Shown: positions 1 to 10,717 of the stretch, in pieces
Numbering within the stretch: the stretch's first letter is position 1
Layout: each line of letters begins with the position of its first letter
DNA from: Gracilaria gracilis
Taxonomy: Eukaryota; Rhodophyta; Florideophyceae; Gracilariales; Gracilariaceae
DNA: 64,000 nt
Direction: 5' to 3'
Assembly: GCA_030374805.1 (NCBI GenBank)
Contig: JARGSG010000006.1
Location: 620,001 to 684,000 of the forward strand
Notes under the pieces: generated by a model
What the model was told of the DNA's origin: nothing
Databases searched by the model: none
What the model saw: the letters and a program-made list of their open reading frames with translations, nothing else
Program-made: the position numbers and the translations under genes

Positions 1-2
1 CG

Positions 3-1373
3 CTGACGCCTGGAACGACCGCCTTCCTTATCAATCTTATCACGGATGTGCTGGCCGTTGTCGCTCTTTATGGTCTCATACGGTCATTGAACGCACTCGG
101 TAGGCGAAAGCTGTACCAATCCGGAAAGGTCGACATCAATATGCATTTCCGTGACATGGGATTTCCTTCTGCATTCTGGTATGCCTTCCGCTTGCACAAA
201 GCTTCTCGTACAGTTTCCGTGCTGTTGTGCTTTCAGGCGACCGTCAGTGTTATCACTGTGATACTGATGATTATCGCTCCAATTGGCTTGTCTGAGTCAA
301 AGAATTATCGTGTAGATCGGAATCACACTGTGCAAGGAGATTCACTTTGTCGTATAGATCGTCAGTCCTTTTCTGACACTCGGTTAGGAGAAGCGGCAGA
401 GAGAGTCAAAAAGCACTTTCAATCAGGCGGAAGTATTCTGAGCATAGGAAGGACAGGTAGGAATGACGATGCACTCCTTGTGGAAGATGAGCAGTTCAGC
501 CTCGGCCCTACGCAGGTAGTTGACGAGTTCAAAGTTTCAGTTCCTATGAATATGTCGCCAGGGGAGGGCACTGTAGTTGTTGATTGGAACCTCGATGTTT
601 TCCTTGGACCTTCCGGATTTGATACAGCTGGGAGAGGAGTCGCTATCTTCGACAAGTGGACGTATGTCGAAAACAAAGTAATCGTAGAAGGTCCGTTGTA
701 CTCTATCCATTTGGTTGATCGTTTACGAAGTCCTCCATACGATATGGGGCAGTATTCATTCATCAGGTGTGATTTGGCTCCACAAGAATTGGTGCTCGTC
801 GGAGCAGGGGGCGCATCAAAAGAGGTCGACGTTAATTGTACTGTTGCAAACCTCCAAAGGAACGTGAGTCTAGCAAGAACTTGGGAGACCATTCCTGTAC
901 ACGCTGAACCTCCAAGGCAAGTGGACAAAACGTACCCAGGTTTGAGTCTTTCAGAAGTGGGAATGAGGTCGATTATGGTATCTGATTTGGCCTTTGTCTT
1001 GAGTCTAAATTCTTGTGGAGATTCTTATGTTGCATACCTTCCATTGTCCGAAGTTTCCAGAAGCTCAATCATCGTTATTCTAACTCTGGGTGGGATTACG
1101 TTTGTGAGTGTGATAGCAGCGGGTTTATCACTTTTGATCACGAGGGGAACGTTCAATTGGAATGGGTCTAATCAAAGAGTAATCAATCTGGTCGCAAGCT
1201 CAGAATCAATTGAAGTGAAGAGTTGCTGGCACATGGGTACTGCTTCCAAAGCTGACGTCGTCATCGAACCTACGACTGAAAATCTGGAGCGCCCTACATA
1301 TAATGTTCACGCGCTTCCAAGAGGGGCTGCTTCAAATCCAGTGCCAAAGGCAAACGTGAAAATGATTCGTTGA
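3..1373 (+). CDS. Membrane protein with large glycosylated loop (5' partial)
   Basis: The frame is open from the window edge (first full codon at base 3) to TGA at 1371-1373, so the true start lies outside. No ATG start is visible; a GTG occurs at 48. Three hydrophobic segments are seen: at the very beginning (bases 3-90), at about 210-295 and at about 1060-1140. Between the second and third lies a roughly 260-residue polar region with several N-x-S/T sequons and scattered cysteines, as expected of an extracellular or lumenal domain. A polar 70-residue tail follows the last segment. I do not recognise the family. The topology suggests a plasma- or endomembrane protein; function unknown. Confidence 0.7.
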   Translation: MTPGTTAFLINLITDVLAVVALYGLIRSLNALGRRKLYQSGKVDINMHFRDMGFPSAFWYAFRLHKASRTVSVLLCFQATVSVITVILMIIAPIGLSESKNYRVDRNHTVQGDSLCRIDRQSFSDTRLGEAAERVKKHFQSGGSILSIGRTGRNDDALLVEDEQFSLGPTQVVDEFKVSVPMNMSPGEGTVVVDWNLDVFLGPSGFDTAGRGVAIFDKWTYVENKVIVEGPLYSIHLVDRLRSPPYDMGQYSFIRCDLAPQELVLVGAGGASKEVDVNCTVANLQRNVSLARTWETIPVHAEPPRQVDKTYPGLSLSEVGMRSIMVSDLAFVLSLNSCGDSYVAYLPLSEVSRSSIIVILTLGGITFVSVIAAGLSLLITRGTFNWNGSNQRVINLVASSESIEVKSCWHMGTASKADVVIEPTTENLERPTYNVHALPRGAASNPVPKANVKMIR

Positions 1374-1599
1374 ATGCGAGAAACGTTAGGACAGCTTTCA
1401 GCATATTATAATATTATACTCGTGTCAAGGCCAATCTTTGAGCATGTGCCCTTTCGAAGGCACCTTGGCAATTTTAGGTACGCTTCTCTGTTAAGGAGCT
1501 ACGTATAGACCTACGAGAGCACTTCCGCACGCGATGAAGAACATGAAACGAGTTGTTGAAGGAATCTTCTAGCTTTACGAAGATAGGGAAGCTCCAACA
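1374..1599. other. Spacer, no gene seen
   Basis: AT-rich spacer between the membrane-protein gene and the GC-rich histone promoter. No ORF or RNA gene is recognised. Confidence 0.6.
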
Positions 1600-2547
<948 letters not shown>

Positions 2548-3481
2548 TGTTGTGTTTACGGTGGGTGCTTTGGTTGGTGTTGGTGCGCGGCGTCGCTCGC
2601 GTTTGTAAAATCAGAAATGACGTTTGTTTCGTGCCGTGTTTGACCATCATGCCGTCGCGCAACGGCTGTCGACGTGCCGGCTGCATCGCTTCCGAGCGAT
2701 GCACATGTGTGCTGCGCCTGAGACGAAGACGGCGGAGGCGCTGTCGCTGCCCGCGCGCGCACGCGGTGAACGCGTTAGGCCGCCTTCTGCGCGTCGCTTC
2801 GGCTGCGTGGCACACGTGGCTACAACGCAGTTGTGCAGACGTTGCAATTAAAACCGGCTGCGGCCAATTCACATTGCACATGATATACGAACAAGTTGCG
2901 TTTCATATGGGCCATTGTTAGAAATACAAGTGTAAACTTTTCTGAGTTTCCAACTTTTTCAAATCTTACGTTTGAATGCCAAGTTTTTGTACCAAAGGCG
3001 AAAAAGCCGAAAGGTTACACGTGTAGCTGAAACCGAATTGCTCCACGTTCACCTTCACGACTCTGCGTGGACGCTGCGTGACGTCATCAACGCTCGAGCC
3101 CACGTGTACAAGGTTGCTATTGCTCAGACGAACCCCCGTGTCTGTGGTGCATCTGCTATTCTATTTTGTTGTTGGCAAAATTCCTCAAGTCAGGAACTGA
3201 AAACTGTTGAACGGAAAGAAGAAGCGTAGTCACCTTCGCATAACCATTCCCCACGGGCTTCAGAATTTGGGCAAACTTGAAGCCCACAAGGCTGATTAAG
3301 TAATGAAGAGATAAACTGCCGTCGGTTGGCGTTGTTCAGTACAAAAAAGATAGAACCTAAACCGGAAGGTTTCTCTTTTGTAGGTCACGTGAACATACAC
3401 AAAACACTCTTAATTTCTAGTGCTACACCACAAATGAGTTCCACCCCCTCTCACATAGAAATATGTTCTATGTTCTTCACA
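2548..3481. other. Spacer, no gene seen
   Basis: The first 300 bases keep the GC-rich composition of the histone gene and give spurious ORFs on both strands; the rest is mixed. A TGACGTCA palindrome lies near 3079 and a CACGTG near 3100, with no gene placed to use them. No metazoan-type histone 3' stem-loop is seen after the H3 stop. Confidence 0.5.
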
Positions 3482-4372
3482 TTAGTCCCGATTATCCCAA
3501 TCATAATCAACACCATGAGTTCCGTTCAGCTCGAAAATAGCGCGATCTAGTATACGTAACAACGATAGATAATCCGGTTTTTCTTCGAAAGTAAGACCCC
3601 AAATCTTTCCTGCAAACTCTGCCAATCCTTGAAGTCCGGAGCACAGCGCCGCAGTAGAAGTTTGGGTTTTCGAACCCAATATGTCTGCATAACGCTCGGT
3701 GTCGTCCAAATGCTTCCAGGGGAGCGTTCCTGTCGCCAGATATACCAACATGTATGTTAGCGATTGCAGATCATCCTTTCGACTTTGGCGCCGCCCTGCA
3801 TGCGCCCGAGGCGAAGCGAACAGATAAGTGCCATAGAAGCCCACATCTGAATCGCTCACATGGCGAGAGCTATCGTCCTCACGAAGATAGCTAAACGAAC
3901 AACCAAAGTCAACCAAGAATAATTTGCTTTCACCACTACTTCCCCTCTTCAGCATAATGTTTTGCGGCTTCACATCACCGTGAAGGATGCCTTTCGAGTG
4001 AACGTACTTGAGCATGCGCACGACCTTAGTTCCGATCTGCAGAACGGTTGGCATAGAGAGTTTACCCCCCAGCTCGCGTCTCAGGCTATCAAGCGAAGTA
4101 TGAAATCGAGTCATTACCATGACGCTTTGTCGGTTATACGAGTTTGAGTAGTAGTATATTCGAGGAAGATGTAGTCGGTCAAGATCAATGCATCCCAGAC
4201 GCCTATACGCTTGATACTCGCGCCGCAAACTAGTAGATCCTCGACAAACTTTCACGGCATAATTGCGACCATCGTCGTCCCTGGCAGAGTATACGTTTCC
4301 CTCCCCACCGTCATCGAGCTTGTCACGAATACGGTACGTGTTGTTAATCTTTTCGTTGCGGCTTAGCCCCAT
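3482..4372 (-). CDS. CK1-family protein kinase, copy 1
   Basis: 296 residues, essentially only a kinase domain. Visible motifs are the glycine loop at residues 20-28, VAIK-type lysine K41, catalytic loop HGDVKPQN (D133, K135, N138), DFG at 155-157, and the CK1 hallmark block at about 181-217 (GTYLFAS, then QSRKDDLQSL, then GTLPW). That block replaces the APE motif in casein kinase 1, TTBK and VRK kinases. HGD in place of HRD resembles VRKs. All catalytic residues are present, so it is probably an active Ser/Thr kinase. The first ATG (4370-4372) follows a short leader. There is no long C-terminal regulatory tail as in CK1 delta/epsilon; it ends with an acidic DYDWD motif shared with copy 2. 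Confidence 0.9.
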   Translation of the reverse strand: MGLSRNEKINNTYRIRDKLDDGGEGNVYSARDDDGRNYAVKVCRGSTSLRREYQAYRRLGCIDLDRLHLPRIYYYSNSYNRQSVMVMTRFHTSLDSLRRELGGKLSMPTVLQIGTKVVRMLKYVHSKGILHGDVKPQNIMLKRGSSGESKLFLVDFGCSFSYLREDDSSRHVSDSDVGFYGTYLFASPRAHAGRRQSRKDDLQSLTYMLVYLATGTLPWKHLDDTERYADILGSKTQTSTAALCSGLQGLAEFAGKIWGLTFEEKPDYLSLLRILDRAIFELNGTHGVDYDWDNRD

Positions 4373-4466
4373 TGCGACAACAGTGTGTAAAACGTCGAGA
4401 CTGGATTGTAATACGAGATTCGCCTTCCCGAATAAACGGCGGAAGAGAGTGGCGGAAAAGTGCCAC

Positions 4467-4474
4467 CTTTAATA
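4467..4474 (-). promoter_or_regulatory. Degenerate TATA-like box of kinase copy 1
   Basis: TATTAAAG on minus, about 95 bases upstream of the kinase 1 ATG, lies at the position where the duplicated kinase 2 promoter has a perfect TATAAAAG. One promoter may therefore be weaker. Confidence 0.35.
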
Positions 4475-4845
4475 CTTTATTGAGCATGGCCACATTCTTT
4501 GGTCCTGGACGTCGCTCCCATTTTACTTATTTTTATGAGTGTGACTCTTGTTCTAAACCCAGTGTGTCTGCGAGTAAGACAGCGTGAGTGTCGGTTTGGA
4601 ACGAGTTTATGAATCGCACGAGTATGTTTCAATGCAGAAAAGGAAGCAGCTTAAAAGAGAAGACAGTCTATGAATGTGAATTATTTTGTTTAATTCATAA
4701 TGTATGAATTCAGGAATGGTGCGATTTAAAATCGATTTTTGAAAAAGAACCGTACGCTTTTGGTCAGAAATTATTAATGTTCGTTTTGTGCTCGAATGCG
4801 ATACCTACAATACCTATTACGTGTAGACCGAGAGTGAGCGGAAGG

Positions 4846-5644
4846 ATGATCTACTTTGCGCTGTGCTCCACTTCTCTGCTCAATCATATCTACCATCGCT
4901 TCGCCGTCGTCTGGTCGCGTCGTCGCTGCCGATCGCGCTTGTTTCGCTCTCACATCCCGCGAGTGACGGCGGCGGACTACTTGTTTCGAATTTAATTTAC
5001 GGTAGTGCAGAATAATATCAAATGATCAAGACTAAACTTCGCTGTTGGACGTAGATTACAGCTGTTGAGCTACAAACTCTATCTATGTGAACAGGATGCA
5101 TTTAATGAAGGGGAGGAGTAATGAAGCACTTGGGATATGGAGCCCGGGAAAACGTTGCAATCATATTCTTCAGCAGGTTGCAGCAAAGTCAAAGCAAGTC
5201 AAAGAGAGCCAGGAATCGACAGTCATCAAGGTAGGAATGCAGAAAAGCTGCTGCAGCTGGAAGTCTTGGAGTGGGCTTCGGAAGACCATTTGGCACCTGC
5301 TGTCGTTCGTGTTCCTATCGGATCCGCAGAAGAATTCGGAGCTTATCCTGTTGTATGAGTTGCTCTTTTCACTTACTCAAGTTGGCTCATAACGTGTACA
5401 ATCCAAAAGGTTAGCATAGGAATATACGCCGCAGTTTGCCCGTTACCCCAAATGTACAGCACAATGGCATTGAAATACGGGAATAGACCAAGACCGACTT
5501 CAACAAATGAGGTGCTATTCGTGGTTTAGAAAGATGGCAAGAATCAAGCAGCACGCTACAGTGAGGCGGGTGCAGATTTCGAGGACGCTAGACACTTCGT
5601 GGGTTGAGTCGTTTAGAACAAGAAGGTATGAGTCAAGTGGTACA
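4846..5644. other. Spacer between kinase copies; possible ORF fragment
   Basis: No convincing gene. A 73-codon plus ORF at 5137-5358 begins with ATGGAG and ends in a composition that could be coding, but it has no recognisable motif and no upstream promoter. It may be a gene remnant or chance. Confidence 0.3.
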
Positions 5645-5763
5645 TTTTCTCTTTAACAAGTCTCCGGAACATATACAAAAGACTTCCAAGCTCTAGTGCT
5701 ACACCCCAAATTAGTTCCACCCCGTCATATTGTGACGTAGAGACATGTTCTATGCACTTGGCA

Positions 5764-6663
5764 TTAATCCCGTTCATCCAAATCATCCCAATCATAATCA
5801 ACACCATACGTTCCCGTCAGCTTGAAAATACCGCGGTCTAGTATACGTAACAAGGATAGATAATCAGGTTGTTCTTCGAAAGAAAGGCGCCAAATCTTTT
5901 CTGCAAACTCTGGCAATCCTTGAATTCCAGAGCACAGCGCCGCTGTAGACATTCGCCTTTTCGAAGCCAATACGTCTGCGTCACGGCCGCTGTCATCAAA
6001 ATGCTTCCAGGGAAGCGTTCCTCTAACCAGATATACGAGCATGTATGTTAGCGATTGCAGGTCATCCTTTCGACAGTGGTTTCGCCCTTCTTGCGTTCGA
6101 GTGGAAGCAAACAGGATAGTGCCGAAGAAGCCCACATGTGCGTCCCTTATGTGGCGATATCCACTGTCGTCGCGGAGATAGGTTGTCGAACAACCAAAAT
6201 CGACCAAGAAGAAATTGCTTTCACCCCTACTTCCTCTCTTCAGCATAATGTTGTGCGGCTTTACATCACCGTGAATGATGCCTTTCGAATGAACGTATTT
6301 GAGCATACGCACGACCTTAGTTCCAATCTTCAAGACGGTTGGCACAGATAATTTACCCCCTATCCGTCGTCTCAGGTTAGCAAGCGAGATTTGAAATCGA
6401 CTCATTACCATAACGCTTTGTCCGTTATACGAGTCTGAGTAATAATATACTCGAGAAAGAAATTGTCGATAACTATCAATGCATCCCAGACGCCTATACG
6501 TCTGATATTCGTGGCGCATGCATTGGGATCCGCGACAAACTTTGACAGCATATTCATGGCCATCCCGGTCCCGGGCAGAGTATACCTCACCCTGCCCTCC
6601 GGCGTCGAGCTTGTCACGAATACGGAACGTGTTGTTAATTCTTTCGTTGCGCCTTAGCCCCAT
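5764..6663 (-). CDS. CK1-family protein kinase, copy 2
   Basis: 299-residue paralogue of the kinase at 3482-4372. It has the glycine loop (GGQGEVYSA), the AVKV lysine, HGDVKPHN, DFG and the CK1 block RKDDLQSLTYMLVYL with GTLPW. The residues just before that block differ from the CK1 consensus (TQEGRNHC here, AHAGRRQS in copy 1). This region packs against the activation segment, so substrate choice may have diverged. It ends in DYDWDDLDERD, three residues longer than copy 1. Start at the ATG 6661-6663. Confidence 0.9.
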   Translation of the reverse strand: MGLRRNERINNTFRIRDKLDAGGQGEVYSARDRDGHEYAVKVCRGSQCMRHEYQTYRRLGCIDSYRQFLSRVYYYSDSYNGQSVMVMSRFQISLANLRRRIGGKLSVPTVLKIGTKVVRMLKYVHSKGIIHGDVKPHNIMLKRGSRGESNFFLVDFGCSTTYLRDDSGYRHIRDAHVGFFGTILFASTRTQEGRNHCRKDDLQSLTYMLVYLVRGTLPWKHFDDSGRDADVLASKRRMSTAALCSGIQGLPEFAEKIWRLSFEEQPDYLSLLRILDRGIFKLTGTYGVDYDWDDLDERD

Positions 6664-6757
6664 TGCGACAGCAGTGTGTTATACTTCGAGACTGAATTGC
6701 AATACGAGATTTGCCTTTCCGATTAAACTACTGAAGAGAGTGACGGAAGAGTATCAT

Positions 6758-6765
6758 CTTTTATA
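6758..6765 (-). promoter_or_regulatory. TATA box of kinase copy 2
   Basis: TATAAAAG on the minus strand about 95 bases before the ATG, a spacing similar to other genes in this window. Confidence 0.55.
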
Positions 6766-7226
6766 CTCGATGGAGCATGCGCGCAATCTTCGGTCTTGGA
6801 CCTCGCTCCCATTTTCTTCAATTTTATGAGTGTGATTCTTGTTCTAAACCCAGTCTGTCTGCGAGTAACACAGCGTGGGTGTCGGTTTAGAACCAGCTTA
6901 TGAATCGCAGGAGTATTCTTCAATGCAGAAAAAGAAAAAGCGTTGAGAAGAAGACTCGATATATGAACTATTATGTTAATTATGTTAATATTCGTTCTGT
7001 GCTCGACTGCGATACCTATAATGCCTAAAACTACTAAGCGTGAGTGGCAAAAGCTTATGAAAGTCTATGCGCACGTCAAACTCTCGCAAGAACATTATTG
7101 CCCCATTTTAAGTGGCTTCAAACTGCTTTTACTCATAAACTAAATGGTTTCTTTATTCGTCACGCTGCTTAACAGTATTTCCCAGCAAGTATACACGTTT
7201 TAAGTCGAGTTTTTCAGCTTGCGGGA

Positions 7227-7598
7227 ATGAGTAGTCAGCAACGACTAACAAGTCGTCTTCTCATCGATATGGCTCACCCTGTAGCAGACAACACGAACCA
7301 GTGCCACTACTGCTTTGGACGTTTCACCACCAAATCTTCTCTACTGGCACATATTAAGAACGTTCATAACACGCCTACGATCAAGTTCTGTTACAAGTGC
7401 TGCTTTATAGCCCCCAATGACAACCTTGAGGAACACATGATGACCGCCCACAATATCGCTTTCTGCTCCCATTGTGTGAGGAAGGTAAATCGGAGCACGT
7501 TTCAGGAGCACAAGCAGCTGTGTACACAACCAGTGACGCCTGCCTTGCAAGTCTTGGCGGACTATTACAACAACCTTGAAGCTGCTACTCGACGATAA
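7227..7598 (+). CDS. Small C2H2 zinc-finger protein
   Basis: 123 residues with three consecutive fingers. Finger 1 is C-x2-C-x12-H-x4-H (starts CHYC), finger 2 is C-x2-C-x11-H-x4-H (starts CYKC), finger 3 is C-x2-C-x12-H-x3-C (starts CSHC). Almost the whole protein is zinc-binding, with a 26-residue N-terminus and a 20-residue tail. The second and third fingers are atypical in spacing and ligands and lack canonical linkers, so RNA or protein binding is as likely as sequence-specific DNA binding. ATG at 7227; an in-frame Met at 7269 also precedes finger 1. Confidence 0.75.
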   Translation: MSSQQRLTSRLLIDMAHPVADNTNQCHYCFGRFTTKSSLLAHIKNVHNTPTIKFCYKCCFIAPNDNLEEHMMTAHNIAFCSHCVRKVNRSTFQEHKQLCTQPVTPALQVLADYYNNLEAATRR

Positions 7599-8369
7599 GT
7601 ACTTACGAATGGGTCACATTCACTGTGAGTTTGGCTCGCGAAGAAAAGCGCAACGCACATGGTAGAGTTTTATCTTCGAGCTAGGAAGAATATGTACATA
7701 GTAATACAGTATGTCAAGACTGGCTCCGAGTTTTAGATCTTCTTAGCAAACACGTTTGTCAGAGCAGTTATAGCAATAAACAACAGAAAGCAAAACGACA
7801 GTGCGATTCGCTCGGTCTCGGAAAAGAATAAAACACATTACTGAACCTTGTGTTATCAGTTTGTGCATTGGAATCTGTGCAGGAAGAAGATGTTTTTTCT
7901 TATTGCAAGTTTCGCGGGAAGGGCGATTTGTTCGTAGCCTCCGTCGATCGCCATCGACCATCGCCTTCTTCACTTACGGAGTCTCACGAAGCAACGCTTT
8001 TGAAGACGATCATTTCTTGCCATTGTTTCCTAAATAGATAACGTTCAGTGTCCACCTCATCCATCCTGGGAGCAGTCAGGGACACACTGTCCGCGCAAAG
8101 TTCTGCTTTGTGCAGCTCCTGAGAGCTTAAAACTAGAAGCAAGTGCTTTCTCTGGCATTCCCTTGGCAGAGTGCGCCCACGTCAGCCGAATGATTGCTCG
8201 CTGACAATCGCGAAGTTCAGTGGCGGCAATGGTCGGGAATGCACGGTAGCTACGTGTAGTTCGCATATCTACAGCCCAAGCTGCTCACGTCAGCAATAAA
8301 AAATATCTTGGGAGATAAGGGGCTTCTGCGGCGCAATTTTTTGAGGACGTTAGGGCATCCCCACTTTTG
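7599..8369. other. Spacer, no gene seen
   Basis: Intergenic DNA between the zinc-finger gene and the promoter of the 127-residue gene. ORFs on both strands are short and lack motifs. Confidence 0.5.
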
Positions 8370-8418
8370 GAAGCACATGTCATGTGCTTCGATTTTGGAA
8401 GCACATGTCATGTGCTTC
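8370..8418 (+). promoter_or_regulatory. Duplicated perfect palindrome in promoter
   Basis: Two copies of one 21-bp palindrome, at 8370-8390 and 8398-8418. The arms are GAAGCACATG and CATGTGCTTC around a central T. The copies lie in a 28-bp direct repeat that also contains the preceding TTTTG. They sit 36 bases upstream of a TATA box. A dyad of this length in two phased copies is what a dimeric transcription factor site looks like. Confidence 0.6.
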
Positions 8419-8453
8419 GAAAAGCTAGGGGGTAAGTCGCTGTAGCGACGTGG

Positions 8454-8460
8454 TATAAAT
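8454..8460 (+). promoter_or_regulatory. TATA box of the 127-residue gene
   Basis: TATAAAT, 110 bases before the ATG at 8564, directly downstream of the duplicated palindrome. Confidence 0.6.
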
Positions 8461-8563
8461 TCAGCTTCGCTCGAGCTCGATTGGCTCTCAACTTATCAGA
8501 TAGCTCCCCGTTCCCCTTCAGATCGGCCTTCTATTCAGTCTCGACTAGCACACACAAGCAACC

Positions 8564-8947
8564 ATGGGCATTCCTCAGCACGGTACGTACACTTCGGACG
8601 ACGGTGTGCACAAAATAACCATTCGAAGGGCCAACCATGGAAATGGTCAAATCGACGGCGATTACTTTGCTGCATCGAGCCCGGTTGGAGAGCTGTCCGT
8701 TCCCGATATGAAGGGCGGCTTCATGTGGGTGAACAACAAAAAGCTGGGAAGGGATGGAGTGGCACCGTTTGCAATCCACTTTATGGCCAAAGCGCGCCCG
8801 GACGGACGCCCGTACGCGATAATGGACGGCTGGAGCGGTGGATATCAGGAAGATGACAGTTTGCTTTTGACTGGAACGCGTGCCTTTGTGTCGGAAAATG
8901 GGGTGGTGCAGAGCATTACGCTGGGCACCAAGGTGTTCTCCAGGTAA
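8564..8947 (+). CDS. 127-residue protein with avidin-like strand pattern
   Basis: Complete ORF with a strong ACCATGG start context and no signal peptide. Length (127) and order of motifs follow avidin/streptavidin: G7-T-Y with x2-DDG and ITI (strands 1-2), G28-Q-I-D-G-D-Y34 (strand 3, cf. GxFxGxY), P68-F-A-I-H-F (strand 5), W90-S-G-G-Y (cf. WSGQY), S-LLL-TGT at 99-105 (cf. WLLTSGT) and LGTKVFSR at the end (cf. VGxxxFTR). The match is a pattern match by eye. Residues that hold biotin in avidins (the first-strand N and S, two Trp and the final N/D) look mostly replaced, so biotin binding is doubtful. Alternatively it is an unrelated all-beta barrel. Confidence 0.45.
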   Translation: MGIPQHGTYTSDDGVHKITIRRANHGNGQIDGDYFAASSPVGELSVPDMKGGFMWVNNKKLGRDGVAPFAIHFMAKARPDGRPYAIMDGWSGGYQEDDSLLLTGTRAFVSENGVVQSITLGTKVFSR

Positions 8948-9142
8948 CCTGCGCAATGGTTACTTGCTGGACGTAGTGAACGGGCTACGCACTCGGCGGA
9001 AGGCAAAGAAGTTTGGTTGCGGTGCGATAGTGTTCCGGAGAGAAGGGGGTGTGATCGATGCTTTTGGTGTGAACTTGGCTGTGCCGTTGACTGTGATGAG
9101 TAAATTGAAAATCGTCCGAGTGATTCTTCGGAACTGAATGTG

Positions 9143-9190
9143 GATGTTCGCTGGCACAGATGTTCGCTGGCACAGATGTTCGCTGGCACA
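9143..9190 (+). repeat. Triple 16-bp direct repeat
   Basis: Three exact head-to-tail copies of GATGTTCGCTGGCACA at 9143, 9159 and 9175. A small minisatellite 200 bases downstream of the preceding gene; no function is apparent. Confidence 0.9.
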
Positions 9191-9565
9191 GAAGTTTGTG
9201 GGCCAAAACTTGACGGGCACCTTTGCTCCTCTCCAAGCTAGTAGTGTCAACTCATAAACCAGAAAAGTTGGACGAACACAACATGTATCTAGAGGGTTTC
9301 TTCAATTTCGAATCCAAATTGATTCAACCAAGTTTCCACGAGTAAAGATCTTTGTCAGGAACTGTACGTCGCCGACCAATTCCATGTCTCTCCTGCGAAG
9401 AAAATTTAAAGACTTTCATTGAGGTTTCAGACATGGAATCGGCCGCTTGCTTTGCAAAACTTTTCAAACAGCTCATTCTTCTGGTCGAGTCATATAAAAA
9501 AGTGAAAAGTTTTCGGTTTTGCGAATATCTTCACTATTAAAATTTTAAATTTATGAAAAGCTCTT
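9191..9565. other. Spacer, no gene seen
   Basis: AT-rich, with only a short unconvincing plus ORF at 9352-9540. Confidence 0.5.
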
Positions 9566-10093
9566 TTACTCTCGTGTGCCTACGACGGTTGTTACTATGA
9601 TATCATCCTGGACAACCACCACCGCAACACCTCCTTGCAGATTATCTTCCTGCTGCCCATTGCTTGTATCACAGGGACGGTAGTAAACCTCCGTTAGTCT
9701 GAGCTCACGCTTTCTTGCCTCCGAAAGCCCCATATTCATCACATCTTCAACCGCCGCATGCGCATTCTCTCGACTTAGAATGAATGAACTCGCATAGCAC
9801 GATGGCTCATAAGTTTCTAACATAAACTTCTCTGTTCTAATCTGGTTTAGGGATATCTCCATTGCTTTGCCGTTCATGAACGGCGACCATCGCAAAACTT
9901 CCATCGTCCTCATGTCTCGACGGTAGTTTAGTTGAGCAAACGCCAGCTTGTCTATTGCTAATGTTCTATCGAAACAGTATCGGTCTTGAAAATTGAAGGG
10001 AAACTGATCGCCATTGTGCTCTTCAGAAAAGAGGTATTTTTCTGACGCATGGGGATTTCCATGGCAGTTGCTACTGAGCGATATTAAGGCCAT
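9566..10093 (-). CDS. Orphan 175-residue protein
   Basis: Complete ORF from ATG 10091-10093 with mixed polar composition. There is no signal peptide or membrane segment. The C-terminus ends in a hydrophobic strand-rich stretch (GGVAVVVVQDD, then IIVTTVVG). I do not recognise a family. Length and amino-acid balance argue for a real gene; it is flanked by AT-rich spacers. Confidence 0.5.
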   Translation of the reverse strand: MALISLSSNCHGNPHASEKYLFSEEHNGDQFPFNFQDRYCFDRTLAIDKLAFAQLNYRRDMRTMEVLRWSPFMNGKAMEISLNQIRTEKFMLETYEPSCYASSFILSRENAHAAVEDVMNMGLSEARKRELRLTEVYYRPCDTSNGQQEDNLQGGVAVVVVQDDIIVTTVVGTRE

Positions 10094-10642
10094 TTTGCGT
10101 GCTGTGGGCGATATCTAGAGTGCGCTAATGCAGCAATTTGCAGTTCTGTTGGCGTAGGCGAGCTTGGCTTAGAGGCCTCTAGCAGATCTTTTTTTTTAAG
10201 TTGTTTTCTGGAAGCCTTTGCGCAAGGAGGCTTCCCATCGAAGTAGAAAACTCTGTTAATATGAAAGTGGTTCTCCAGAATTCATATCAAACTTGAGATG
10301 TCTCGTTCATGTACGGAAAGAGGGAAAATGTTGTATGACTCGTAGTTGTGTGAGTCTCATCCCGTTACGGGATACTCTCCACTAACGAAATCAAACTTCA
10401 AGAGTTGCAAATGGCCTTTCCATACTGCTACATGATCCTTGTCATAAAGTAAATGTACTTGTTTAGACATTAGGTCACCATGTATTTCAACATTACAATT
10501 CTTCACAGAAATTCATGTTAATTTTGCAGATGCTCTTGAGACTTATGAGAAATCTTTCTTTTTCTCTTATATCTAATAAACGTATTGTACAGGGTAAAAC
10601 AAAGTAACAATATACTTCTATCTACATCCGTTTTCAGCTCAA
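10094..10642. other. Spacer, no gene seen
   Basis: AT-rich region between two divergent genes, probably holding the promoter of the minus-strand orphan. No clear element found. Confidence 0.5.
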
Positions 10643-10651
10643 TATATAAAA
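10643..10651 (+). promoter_or_regulatory. TATA box of secreted orphan gene
   Basis: TATATAAAA, 82 bases upstream of the ATG at 10725. Confidence 0.6.
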
Positions 10652-10675
10652 TGGTAACCCATTACGGTCAGAACC

Positions 10676-10717
10676 CAGAAACCAGAAACCAGAAACCAGA
10701 AACCAAAAACCAGAAAC
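10676..10717 (+). repeat. Six 7-bp repeats (CAGAAAC) in the leader
   Basis: CAGAAAC four times, CAAAAAC once, CAGAAAC once, head to tail, between the TATA box and the ATG. By position the repeat should be transcribed as most of the 5' UTR. Confidence 0.85.

Larger units (their letters stand above)
3368..4845 (-). repeat. Kinase duplication block, unit 1
   Basis: This segment matches 5645-7055 through the kinase gene, about 120 bases of 3' flank and about 450 bases of promoter side. Landmark words shared outside the gene include TTCTAAACCCAGT, TTTATGAATCGCA (TTATGAATCGCA in unit 2) and TGCGATACCTA. The units are direct repeats separated by about 800 bases, so this is a local tandem gene duplication that copied its promoter. 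Confidence 0.85.
5645..7055 (-). repeat. Kinase duplication block, unit 2
   Basis: Second copy of the block at 3368-4845, same orientation. Divergence is clear at DNA level both in spacers and in the coding region, so the duplication is not recent. Both reading frames have stayed open, which implies both kinases are under selection. Confidence 0.85.

Noticed and set aside
2548..2700. Metazoan-type histone mRNA 3' stem-loop
   Set aside because: No 6-bp stem with a 4-base loop of the GGCTCTTTTCAGAGCC type is present after the stop.
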